This document shows positions 8,866 to 18,750 of a DNA stretch of 64,000 nt, in pieces. A model generated the notes under the pieces. The model was not told the DNA's origin. It was given only the letters and a program-made list of their open reading frames with translations, and did not search any database. This DNA comes from Aldrovandia affinis (Eukaryota > Chordata > Actinopteri > Notacanthiformes > Halosauridae). The DNA lies in the NCBI GenBank assembly GCA_029706075.1, contig JAINUG010000007.1:7379501-7443500 (forward strand), in the 5' to 3' direction. The position numbers were made by a program, and so were the translations under genes. Numbering within the stretch: the first letter of the stretch is position 1; every line of letters starts with the position of its first letter.

Positions 8866-11482
8866 CAAAATTGGTGAACCTGATAAAATGTCACTTGCAA
8901 CATAGGAGATACATATCTATACCAAAGTTTGAAAATATAGCAACTGTTATAGCGCCACCATGTGGTCAAATCAATGCCATGATGGGAGAGTGGACTCTAC
9001 ACACATATAAAGTTTTGTGAGTTATTGAGAATCCATCAGAATTTTATAACCATTTTTCCAATTGGTTGACGAAAATGATGGAAATATTCCATTAGCTTAT
9101 TACATGTCGGTAGGTCAAGCAGTTTAGGAGTAGATGCCGTTTAACCGCCACATGCAATATTGTCACAATAGTTGCATTGGCTCATGGCAGTCATGTTTAC
9201 TAACATATCAGGAAATTTGAAAAGCGGAGAAACCAAAACTATTGCAAAATTCAACGAATGGATTGTTCCCTCAAAGGAACTGAGAGTGTTTTAGCTACAA
9301 AGAGCATCACTTGATATTGAGCTAGGTAACTAATAGAGCATTTTCTAACATCAAAATACAATGCAATTGACACTGTAGCTACTGCACAATTGTTGTGCCA
9401 TATCTGGCTTGCTAATGTTTGCTAAATGGTTAGTGTATTACTTATCAGCTGGCTACTTTATTTAGCAATCAACGTTTAGTCTGTTGGCTTGCTAACGTTA
9501 GCTACATTTTCAGTTTTTCAGATATTAGATAGCTAGTGCTAGGTTGTACAAGTGAATGCATAGCTATTGTGTCAATGTAACAGCTCGTTAGCCTACATGT
9601 ACATCACTAGTTAGCTAGCCATCTGACTTCAAACTAAAATGAACTGCTCGAGAAATAATGTAAGTTAGCTAACGTACCTAACAAGTGAAGTGAGCTAAAG
9701 CAATTAATTAGTTCATTAACATTCTCAGACGTGCATTAAATGATTGGAAAGTATATGAAATGTTATCCACTTAAAAACACAGACATTTAGTTAACTTTAC
9801 TAAAATGTTGACATAATCCTGGCTACTACTACCTTTTCCTGATTGCTAATTGTGAGGGAGAACGCTCTTTTTCACTAATGGTAGAAAGGTTAAAGGTGAA
9901 AAATGTACTTTAAGTTTTTCTACAATGTGCCAAAACTGTCTTTTTACCCTGTCATTAATGACTATCGAATCCGCATTGTTGTGGAATGTTAACGTCATTA
10001 TAATAGATCCCCCAAGTGGAAATCTATGAAGAAGGCTTTAAAAGGTAAAACAATTGGTTTACATATTTTCTCTTATGCTGTTCTGGTAGGCAACGAAAAC
10101 AATATCTGATGTTTGAATCAACCTGACGTGCCTATGTTGATCTGGTAAAATTGTAGTTTGGGTGATAAGTGGTTTTGTTATTGATTTTGGGTAATGTCAT
10201 TGTTTGGTTTTGGCCCCGTGATGGTTTTGTGGCTGGAAGATTGTGTCACACAGTTCACTTAAGACAGTTACAACAAGTAGTTGAGCAAACTAAGATGAAC
10301 TCAAAGGAAAAAAGCATTTTGCAATTGCAATAAGCTGGATAACAAAGTTACAGATTGCCATGAAAAAATGAATGTTTTTACTGTTTCATGATACTGTACT
10401 TAAAGCACTGTATACTCGACACTAACTTCAAAACATTACCTTTGAATACCTATAATGCTGAATATATTAAATAAATATAAATTTGAATGTTCTTTTTGTT
10501 ATATAAATATTTCTGATGGTTAGAATGAAATTACTTCACTCTATGTGTCAAACTGTACACTGCATACTAGGACTATTGAAAGATTTTTTAAATTAAATAG
10601 TATGTTGATTAACTAAGAATAAACAAAAATGATAAAGTTCTTGAATTTAGTTGCTAAAATTATTTTGGGGTGTTTACAAGAAAACATGCCTGTGTTCAAG
10701 TTACACTGTTCTCCTTTTTAGCACTATAGAAAAGAGTGTGAAATGTCAGCGTGAAAAAGACATAAGTGCTTTTTTACATTAAAATGTAATGTTATAATGT
10801 ATTTTTTAATTCTTTTTTTAAACATTGAAATAATAAAAGGCAATCTTTTTTAAAAACATGCGTGGTTTGTATATGGTGTTATAAATGAAATAAATACAAT
10901 CATGCAAATTTTGTTTTTGCTCTCCTGTAAAATTATGAAAATGGCACTTACGCCCCTTACGCACTAAACCTCGAATATTGTGTGGTACCACAGCGTCACA
11001 GAAAATACACAACAAAATGGTTTAATAAAAGTATTTAAGTAATGTTTTGGTTCAATTTTTATCATTAGCCGTTATATCCCATCTGACATGCTATTAAGTC
11101 TCATTTTAACATGAATTTACCCACAAAGATAGCAAGCTAAACAAAAAAACAGCTGTCTATCTTAGCTGTTAACTAACATTGGCCAATTCAAGCCAGGCAC
11201 GCCTGTCAGTATGGATAACACATAACTTCCCCCCAAAAAACGCTGTCACGACACCTCCCCCACGGGGTTGCGTGTTAGAGGTTGCAGTTGGACATGACGA
11301 GACATTGCACTAACTTCCCCCACCCAAAAACGCGGTCACGACACCCCCACGGGGCTTGCGTCACACAAACCCTCCTGCCATAAATACTTCCTCTTAATAC
11401 GTCCTCCCCTTATCAACCGGAAATTAAAAAAGTTATTAAATAAGTAATTAAAAGCGCCCTAAAGTGCCCCATATATACTACT
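8866..11482 (-). repeat. Right terminal inverted repeat (uninterrupted)
   Basis: Complement of the left arm, ending in ATATATACTACT at 11482 just before TGAATG. It keeps the empty Tc1 site near 10563-10574. The frame 10818-11015 on the minus strand corresponds to 1794-1979 of the left arm with a small insertion; neither has an ATG. Confidence 0.85.
11219..11359 (-). repeat. Subterminal direct repeat pair, right arm
   Basis: Mirror image of 1463-1603: units at about 11219-11271 and 11308-11359 with the same CGGTCACGACA / CTGTCACGACA cores. Both units are kept in both arms. Confidence 0.6.
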
Positions 11483-11488
11483 TGAATG
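11483..11488. repeat. Target site duplication TGAATG, right copy
   Basis: Identical to 1334-1339 and directly adjoining the end of the right inverted repeat. Confidence 0.8.
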
Positions 11489-11882
11489 TCTCAAAACCTG
11501 TCATTACAAGAATGTTTATGCAAACAGGTGGGTGGCAAATGCCCTCAATTGCCCTCAATGCCATCCAATTGTTTAATTTACTGATGTACAGGTATGAATG
11601 AAAGAAAATGGTTCTGCTTTCTCTTTTGTTAACATTTTCAAGTCAAACCTTTGGATCTTGGGAAAAAAAACATATTCTGTAGATTGCAAAACATCAAAAT
11701 CGGATACTTTGAATGTGAATGGCATACGGAATAATAAAATATTATATATGTCGATTGACATACTCGGCGCAATCCAAATTAAATTTGAATTGGACTTGAA
11801 TTGCAAATTATAGTATAACATTTTATTAAGGACTTTGATGTGAATATAAACAGTGACATAGTCAAATGTATCTGTCTGATTA

Positions 11883-12022
11883 GTTACCTCGTTTTGCGCA
11901 TATTGTGCTCAAAATAATACTCTCGCAGGCTTTCTTGTGCATAATATAATAAAAACGAGAGTATTATTTAGAGCGCACAAAATATTTAAATCGTGCGGAC
12001 AATATACGCAAAATGAGGTAAC
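11883..12022. repeat. 140-bp palindromic foldback (MITE-like)
   Basis: GTTACCTCGTTTTGCGCATA (from 11883) pairs with the complement of TATACGCAAAATGAGGTAAC (ending 12022), with two mismatches. Inside, AAATAATACTCTCG pairs with CGAGAGTATTATTT. Two paired blocks around a short loop suggest a small foldback transposon. The flanks (GATTA / GAATT) show no convincing target duplication. The surrounding flank 11489-12480 shows no gene. Confidence 0.5.
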
Positions 12023-12496
12023 GAATTCTATCTTGTGTTGTGTGCAACAAATAACATTTTGTGCTCGATTTAGTAAAACGTTCTCTTGAAAAAGGAAAAA
12101 ATATATAATTTGACCATTCCAGGGCTCCGTAGGAAACCATTGTAGGCCACTGTGTAGTTCCATAACCTTCCAATGAACTTCAAATAAGTTTTATATTTAT
12201 GAAGATTTATTTTTGTTGGATTACATTTAAAATAATAGTTAAGGGTATGAATAACTGTGATCCAGATGTTTTCTGGAAAAAAATATTATTAATAAAATAA
12301 AATATGTTTTAATGAACACTTGTATTAGTAATGTAGGTTTAATTATTATTAAAGAATATAATTTTCAGATTTTTTTGAGCATAAGATATACCCCATTACT
12401 TATATAGTTTATTTTACACAATCTATTTTGTTCAAGAAACAACTTATAGTATATCACATTTCATTACATACAGTATTTCCTGCTTGGCCCCCCATA

Positions 12497-12498
<2 letters not shown>

Positions 12499-12532
<34 letters not shown>
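12499..12532. repeat. (AT)n microsatellite
   Basis: About 17 uninterrupted AT units, followed 130 bp later by a (TAG)n tract at 12665-12683. The stretch 12540-12900 is otherwise AT-rich and empty. Confidence 0.9.
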
Positions 12533-12533
<1 letters not shown>

Positions 12534-12904
12534 GGAGGACTTAATTTGCCAATATAAATGTATTAATTTAAAAATTTATTGAAATTTCAACATAAGTAAT
12601 TAAATGTTAAATATTTAATTCAACAATTTATTTATTTTCACATTTCAGTATTAATATTTTTATTTAGTAGTAGTAGTAGTAGTAAACAGTTTATTTGTTT
12701 ATAAAAATTAAGAAAAGATACCATAATGTACATGTGGCAGCAACCAAGCTGAATTGAAAATACATTTTACATCAGTTTAATCTATAAAATATCTAAAAGA
12801 AATAAAAAAAGAAATAATCTAAAACATAAACAGCAACATGAAAAGCATAAAATAGACTGACATAAGATAGACTAACAAACACAAACCGACATACCAGCAC
12901 ACAA

Positions 12905-13610
12905 CAATCATTACAGTGTTCACCTATTTAAAAGTCTGGCCATGTGTGGGATAGCAGTCCGCCAGTAGTGCTCAGTTCTACACTGGAGCAGGTCCAGTTT
13001 TGCTGAGGACCGTGTCTGGCGGTGGCTTATGGTGGATCGCTCAGGCGGGAGCCACTTGCGGAACAGGGGGTTTTGAGGAGTGAATGTAAGACTAGCTGTA
13101 AGAAGTGAACTCCCAACCCAGAATATTTGTACAGCTCTTCTCTGCACCTTTTCTATGGCCTTTGATTGTACTTTGGTGAGGCCAGGATGCCACACTGGCA
13201 CAGCATGCTCCAGAGTGGGTCTGATGTAGGTGGTATAGATAGATCATCAGGAGGAATGCCAGCATTCTTAAGGCGTTGGAGAAGAAATAAGCACTGGCTG
13301 GCTTTTTTGCAGAGGTGGTCCACTTTTTCAGACCACTGCAGGTTGGCCTGAATATGGATGCCCAGGATCTTTAAGGTGGCAACTCTCTGGAGTTCAGTGT
13401 TGTTTATTATTGTTATTATTTATTATTATTATTATTTATTTATTTATTATTATTATTGTATTGTTGTTATATTGCCAACCTAGGGGGGTTTGGTGGTGCC
13501 TTTGTGAAGTGAAAGTGCAGTACCTTGCACTTCTTGGGGTGCAGCACCATGGAGCTCTCCGAGGACCACCTTTCCAGGTCAGCTAGGTCCTGCTGAATAG
13601 TGGATATATT
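12905..13610 (-). pseudogene. LINE reverse transcriptase C-terminal remnant
   Basis: Minus-strand translation gives typical C-terminal non-LTR retrotransposon sequence: QQDLADLERWSSES, LHPKKCKVLHF (near 13500-13600), then VPVWHPGLTKVQSKAIEKVQ (13140-13200) and a tail ending about 12920. The frame is broken by stops and by a TTA-rich microsatellite at about 13396-13462. It resembles L2/CR1-type LINEs; the exact clade cannot be set. Confidence 0.7.
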
Positions 13611-13904
13611 TAATTAATTAATTAATTCATGTTGTCACATTTCATCTGTGGTGTGAAAAAGGAAATAATTAAATCTGTCAACATCATCCATCAAAGCCAG
13701 TGGGTGGGATCTACATTCAATTAGTGGTTGATTATGGCACCCCCCTCCCCAGCATGAATGTCTATGAGATTTTTCGGGCCATAGTGGGAGAAATTTTGGT
13801 CCTAGTGGACCTAATCAGAGCAAATGTTGTGATCCCTGAGTCTAGTAGAACAAGAGTGAGGCACGGGTGGAAATAAGTTAAAAGGAAAATCAATCATGAG
13901 TATC

Positions 13905-14115
13905 AAGTTGTTGTTTTTTTACATAGCGTTGTAAACAGTTGTCAATGCATGGGACAGCTTGCCAGGTCGGGTAGTTGAAGGAGAAACACTTGGGGTATTC
14001 AAGTCCAGGGTAGATGCAGTACTGGATACTCATTAGACTAGGAAATGACAAGCATAGATGGGCTAAACAGTGTGTTCTCATCATTATGTATTCATATGTT
14101 CTTATGCTCTTCAGG
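13905..14115 (+). pseudogene. LINE 3'-end fragment
   Basis: The stretch encodes remnants of the LINE C-terminus (NAWDSLPG-like, GVFKSRVD-like) followed by the family's 3' tail ending TATTCATATGTTCTTATG. The same family occurs in reverse at 53645-54800, with which it shares the VVNAW.SLPG and FKSRLDAVLD region and the tail. Only the last 200 bp remain, as in 5'-truncated LINE copies. Confidence 0.6.
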
Positions 14116-14119
14116 TAAA

Positions 14120-14235
14120 TGTCAATAAATACAAAGACATTCTGAGTGATCACCTTCATTCTATGGTGAAGCATTTCTATCCTTATGGGAGTGGTGTCTT
14201 CCAGGATGATAATGTCCCCATCCACAGGGCATGAG
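14120..14235 (+). pseudogene. Tc1-like transposase fragment
   Basis: Encodes a scrap of the catalytic domain (MVKHFYP.GSGVFQDDN.PIHRA), including the second catalytic Asp region. The same family is seen at 27388-27868 and 56890-57316. Both ends are missing. Confidence 0.6.
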
Positions 14236-14938
14236 TAATCACTGAGGTCTGATTTAATATGTTTCAATGTCATTGTCACATGCAACGTGACAAACCCTGG
14301 ATAAGAAACAGAGCAGCCAGGAGACGGAGTGGAGTTTGTCGGTCTACAGACCAGATTTTTATTTATTTTGTCCTGTCTCTCCCCCCAGACATGGGGAAGA
14401 GACAGTGGGAGTAGCAGGTTAACATATAACAAACACAAACACCAAAACACAGACACAAAATCTTCACCCTACTCGCCGCAAAGCTTTTGGGTAATGACAA
14501 CGAACTAAAATAACAAGCTAAAATAACCAAACTTACGAGACACCGCGCCTCTTCCTCCGGAGTTCCCCTGGAACCTCCCCAGGCACACACATATCCAGTG
14601 ACCTTTCAAATGCTTCCCCCCCATGCATACTGAGACACTCGAACTATGCAGTTCGAGTTCTCTTTCCCATTCATACAGAGACACTCCCCACAGTGAGAGT
14701 TCTGAAACACTCTCCACTGCCGAGTGCGAGCTCTCTTTCAATAAAACCGAGGGTGAGAGGCGGACCCTCCATCCAGGGCACCCTCTCGTTCTCCTCCACA
14801 ATCTCACCGAGGGAGAGAGGCGGACACTCTTAGTGCACCCCCTCTCCCTCTTCCCCACACACACAGGAAGCACTCTACTCAGTCACTTTTGACAAACGCA
14901 CACAAAACTCCACAAACATCAAACATCTAACATCACTC

Positions 14939-15028
14939 CACAATACAACAATCCACAACAATCCACAACCATCCATAACAATCCACAACCATCCATAACA
15001 TCCATAACATCCATAACATCCATAACAT
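14939..15028. repeat. Short minisatellite inside LTR family B
   Basis: Tandem degenerate units of CAACAATCC / CAACCATCC passing into four CATAACATC units (about 9-10 bp). Confidence 0.8.
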
Positions 15029-15274
15029 ACGTGCACGCACACTAACCAATCACCCATCAAGACAAAGACAAGAGACTAACTGATTCCCCACTTGCCCCAC
15101 CTGCTCTTAAATAGGCTTAGTTTCTGCCTGGCTCAGGTGGGACTCGTGAGGCAATCACCCAATCACAATCATTCACTCATATACTCACACAGATACCCAA
15201 TCAGCCAATTGACTTCCATATAAATTGACTGATTGACACCAATTAAATAATTTAATAATAATTAAACCAATTAT

Positions 15275-15367
15275 GGCCTTTGGAGAAACCTTCCGGGCCA
15301 CGGTTTACTCTCACACCCTGTGAGAGTGCCAAACCTGCCCCCGGAAAATCTACCTGCTCCAAAGGCC
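15275..15367. promoter_or_regulatory. Nested four-stem hairpin in the LTR U3
   Basis: Paired blocks from outside in: GGCCTTTGGAG/CTCCAAAGGCC (15275-15285 with 15357-15367), TTCCGGG/CCCGGAA (15291-15297 with 15340-15346), GGTTT/AAACC (15302-15306 with 15331-15335), ACTCTCAC/GTGAGAGT (15307-15314 with 15320-15327), and loop ACCCT. All 31 pairs are perfect Watson-Crick. The role is unknown: a structured RNA, a cruciform or a protein site are possible. Confidence 0.6.
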
Positions 15368-15491
15368 TCCACAACATGTAAAACACAGGCAACCCTGCCA
15401 CTCCCACGTGGCCGAGACCGACGTCCTCCACAGTCATGCTGTAAGGCAACAAGTATTTCTTATGCGGTGTAGACTTTAAAGGTGCACTATA

Positions 15492-16680
15492 CACTCAGTG
15501 GCCACTTTATTAGGTACACCTTTCTAGTACTGGGTAGGACCCCCCTTTGCCCCCAGAACAGCTTCTTCGTGGCATGGATTCAAAGGTGCTGGAAACATTC
15601 CTCAGAGATTCTGGTCCATGTTGACCTGATAGCATCACGCAGTTGCTGCAGATTTGTCGGCTGCACATTCATGTTGCGAATCTACCGTTCCGCCACATAC
15701 CACAGGTGCTCTATTGGACTGAGATCTGGTGACTGTGGAGGCCATTGGAGTACACTGAACTCATTGTCATGTTCGTGGAACCAGCTTGAGATGACGTGTG
15801 CTTTGTAACATGACGCATTATGCTGCTGGAAGTAGCCATTAGAAGATGGGTAGACTGTGTCTATAAAGGGATGCACATGGTCAGCAACAAGACTCAGGTA
15901 GGCTGTAGAATTTAAACAATGCTCAATTAGTATTAAGTGGCCTAATGTGTGCCAAGAAAACATTCCCCACACCATTACCCCACCATACCAGCCTGAACTG
16001 TTGACACAAGGCAGGATGAATGCATGGATTCATGTTGTTTCTGCCAAATTCTGACCCTACCATCTGCATGTCGCAGCAGAAATGAAGATTTGTCAGACCA
16101 GGCAACGTTTTTACAATGTTCAACTGTTCAGTTTTGGTGAGCCTGTGACCACTGTAGCCTCACTTTCCTGTTCTTAGCTGACAGGAGTGAAACCTGGTGT
16201 GGTCTTCTGCTGCTGTAGCCCATCCACTTCAAGGTTCGAAGTGTTGTGCATTCAGAGATGCTCTTCTACATACCACTGTTGTAACGCATGGTTATTTGAG
16301 TTACTATCGCCTTCCTGTCAGCGTGAACCAGTCTGGCCATTCTCCTCTAACCTCCCTCATTAACAAGGTATTTTCGCCCACAGAAATGTCACTCACTGGA
16401 TGTTTTTGTTTTTCACACCATTCTCTCTAAACTCTAGAGACTCTATGAGATCAACAGTTTCTGAGATACTCACACCACCCTGTCTGGCACCAACAGTCAT
16501 TCCATGGTCAAAGTCACTTAGATCACATTTCTTCCCCATTTTTGGTCTGACAAACAACTGAACCTCTTGACCATGTCTGCATGCTTTTATACATTAAGTT
16601 GCTGTCACATGATTGACTGATTAGATAATTGCATTAACAAGCAGGCGTACAGGGGTACCTAATAAAGTGGCCACTGAATG
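15492..16680 (-). mobile_element. Tc1-like transposon, full-length but decayed
   Basis: TA-flanked (15490-15491, 16681-16682) with inverted ends CACTCAGTGGCCACTTTATT / AATAAAGTGGCCACTGAATG. Minus-strand transposase pieces are recognisable: DKSSFLLRHADG-like, MVWGMFSWHTLG, FQQHNASCYKAHVIS (second Asp region mutated) and SPDLSPIEHLW, with at least one frameshift near 15950-15975. It is the same family as 39037-40017. Confidence 0.9.
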
Positions 16681-16682
16681 TA

Positions 16683-16763
16683 TACAGTATATATATATAT
16701 ATATATATACTGTATATATACTGTATATATATATATATATATACTGTATATATACTGTATATA
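16683..16763. repeat. AT-rich microsatellite next to the Tc1 end
   Basis: Runs of TATA broken by ACTG at regular spacing. It abuts the TA target of the preceding element. Confidence 0.85.
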
Positions 16764-16764
16764 A

Positions 16765-17850
16765 TTATTTTTTCTCATTGCAACATGATAATGAACACAT
16801 ATTTTTTGTGTATTAGAGGGTTTTACTTGTGGACTATTGTTGATATTGTAGCTTTAGGACCAGACTAAAACTTTGGGGACCAGACTCCTAAAAAACTGAG
16901 AAAACTTTTCTGAGATTTTCCCAGGAAAGGGAGAAAGGGACACTGTTTAATCTGTTTTCCAGAGTTTTGAACCTTCTAATACATTAAAGCCTTTTAGTCA
17001 ATATGTATGTTTGATTTTGTCTCAGAAATCTATTTGCTGTTTTAAATCATCTCATTGTTGCATTTCTGGAACAGCCTAATGGCTTCTTTGAGCCTCCAAT
17101 GTTGTCCATAAAATCACTTTGAACCACATCACACAAATCTGTCAAAAGCTAACCTTTTAATCTTTTGCTCACATTCACTACACTTGTAAGTGACACATAT
17201 TGCCTACACAGTCTCTATATAGGTAGTTCCCTACAAAAAATCATTATAGTTACACCTTTGGAACAAAGAATCAGATGTATTGATAAAATATCATTCTCTA
17301 AATGATCTGAACTGGTCTCTAAACCACATTGGCTTTGCTTGGGTTTGCAATGCATGCTTTAAAAGTGTATGTGCTCATCCACAAAACAATAAGACAGACC
17401 CTAATTTACACATATGATTATCTGGCAATGAGAGAAAAAATCTGTCCTTTTCAAATTCATTTGTGAAATATTCACAGCAAATGAGGACAGCTGAAAAGTG
17501 CCAAAAAATCAAGGTAATAGCTTTTTAAAAATGAACAGAGAACAAAGTGGCGACGACAAAAACTGCGAACAATAATCACACCGCAGACGGATATCAGCAG
17601 GTCTGGGGGAGGGCCTTGTTTTGGCATAGTGCCTGACAGTGGCCCAACGGCGTCTCTGAGCAGGTTTATCAGAATGGGTCCAGTGCAGCCCTGAGCTGGG
17701 ACCACTCAAATGCAGTCATGCCAGACCCACCACAGAACAAACTGGCCTCCCTACTGGGGTGCAAACAGAGCTACAAATGGCAGTGGTGAGAAGACAATTG
17801 CGGCATGAATGATCCCAATTTATCCAGCGCCTAATGCCAGCTTACTAACA
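16765..17850. other. No gene seen
   Basis: Single-copy-looking non-coding DNA. Short minus-strand frames at 17472-17709 overlap each other in two frames and show no family motif. Confidence 0.5.
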
Positions 17851-18750
17851 CCTGTATTAGTGCGCTATCACGGTGGGGAGGACTGCTGTCCGACAAGTAG
17901 TAATCCCATAAGCTCCCCTGCATTTGCATATTCCTCATTAGCTTATTAAAACCTGAAGGAGGCAGGTTTTCTCGGCTGGCGGGCTCCATTCCTCCACTCC
18001 CACTGCCTGGGTGGCTGTGTAATGAAGTAATGTTAGTGAATGTGAGGTTTATATGTATGTAAGGGATTAAGGAATTAGCATCGGTGTGAACCAACGCTGC
18101 CATATTCTCTCTACTGGATCCGGGTAATTGGAGGGGTGGAGAAGATTGCCGATCCATTAGCTTGGTTTGTTTGCTCAGGAGTCGGACAGCCTAGTTTTCC
18201 AATTTTGGCCCTTCTTTGGGCTCAGTAACTTTTTGTAAAAGAGGAGGAGGGGGGTTGTGGCTTTGTCCCTGGGCTCTGGCCCTTAGCACCTCTGGTTACT
18301 TACCAATCTAAGCAGATTCCACTACAAAGCAAATGCCTTGAAGATTTAGGAAGGCGGACAGTGTTGCAAAAAAAAAAAAAAGAAATACCATGGAAGTTTC
18401 AAGTGCTACTTGAGGGGCGGCCCAAACAGACCACACTCAATCCGCAGCCCGAAAGCGAGAGATAATTGAAATCTATAAACACCTCCGAAGCCTCTTTCTC
18501 ATTTTATTAGTTCTTTGCTGTTGGATCTGAGCATCAAATGTGCCGAAAGCTACTCAAAAGAAAATGTAAATGTTTTGAATTTGGCATTAAGAGAATCGAA
18601 TTATTAGAGGGATTTTATTCAAGCTGCATAATTCTAAAAGCAATGTATCTGGCTATTTGTATAGCTGGAGTATATTTATAGCTACTTGGAGCCAAACGTG
18701 ATATTAATAGTAAGTACCTTGAAACACATCATAAGGCCTTGAATAGCCTT
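17850..18750. promoter_or_regulatory. Conserved-noncoding-like block
   Basis: Unique, mixed-composition sequence without frames, unlike the AT-rich surroundings. It holds an octamer ATTTGCAT (17922-17929), repeated ATTA/TAAT cores (for example near 17938 and 18452-18510) and a run of short motif-dense stretches. This is the look of vertebrate developmental enhancers; no alignment was possible, so it is a guess from texture. Confidence 0.3.

Larger units (their letters stand above)
1340..11482. mobile_element. Polinton/Maverick-like element with 2.6-kb terminal inverted repeats
   Basis: Two near-identical arms in opposite orientation (1340-5464 and 8866-11482) enclose a 3.4-kb core. The outer ends mirror each other exactly (AGTAGTATATATGGGG / CCCCATATATACTACT) and are flanked by the 6-bp duplication TGAATG. 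A 6-bp duplication, very long inverted repeats and AG...CT termini are the known signature of Polintons/Mavericks. hAT (8 bp), Tc1 (TA) and piggyBac (TTAA) do not fit. Family members are usually 15-20 kb and encode a protein-primed DNA polymerase, a retroviral-type integrase, an ATPase and capsid genes; none is visible here. Without a Tc1 insertion (1.57 kb) and a solo LTR (0.6 kb) the original was about 8 kb. I infer a non-autonomous derivative. An inverted segmental duplication is the alternative, but it would not explain the target duplication. Confidence 0.75.
14274..15432 (-). mobile_element. Solo LTR (family B), 1159 bp
   Basis: Read on the minus strand it starts TGTGGAGGACG at 15432 and ends ATGTGACA at 14274, flanked by the 5-bp duplication GTCAT (14269-14273 and 15433-15437). 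TATTTAAG at 15106-15113 and AATAAA-type signals around 14355-14363 give the U3-R-U5 order. The U3 contains the nested hairpin at 15275-15367 and R/U5 contains the minisatellite at 14939-15028. No internal retrotransposon sequence adjoins it. It differs from family A in sequence, size and duplication length. Confidence 0.75.

Noticed and set aside
13890..14456. 188-codon minus-strand frame
   Set aside because: Crosses a LINE tail, a Tc1 fragment and an LTR border; a chimera of antisense repeat DNA.
14363..15060. Several frames of 61-122 codons
   Set aside because: Inside LTR family B; repetitive composition, and one is minisatellite translation.
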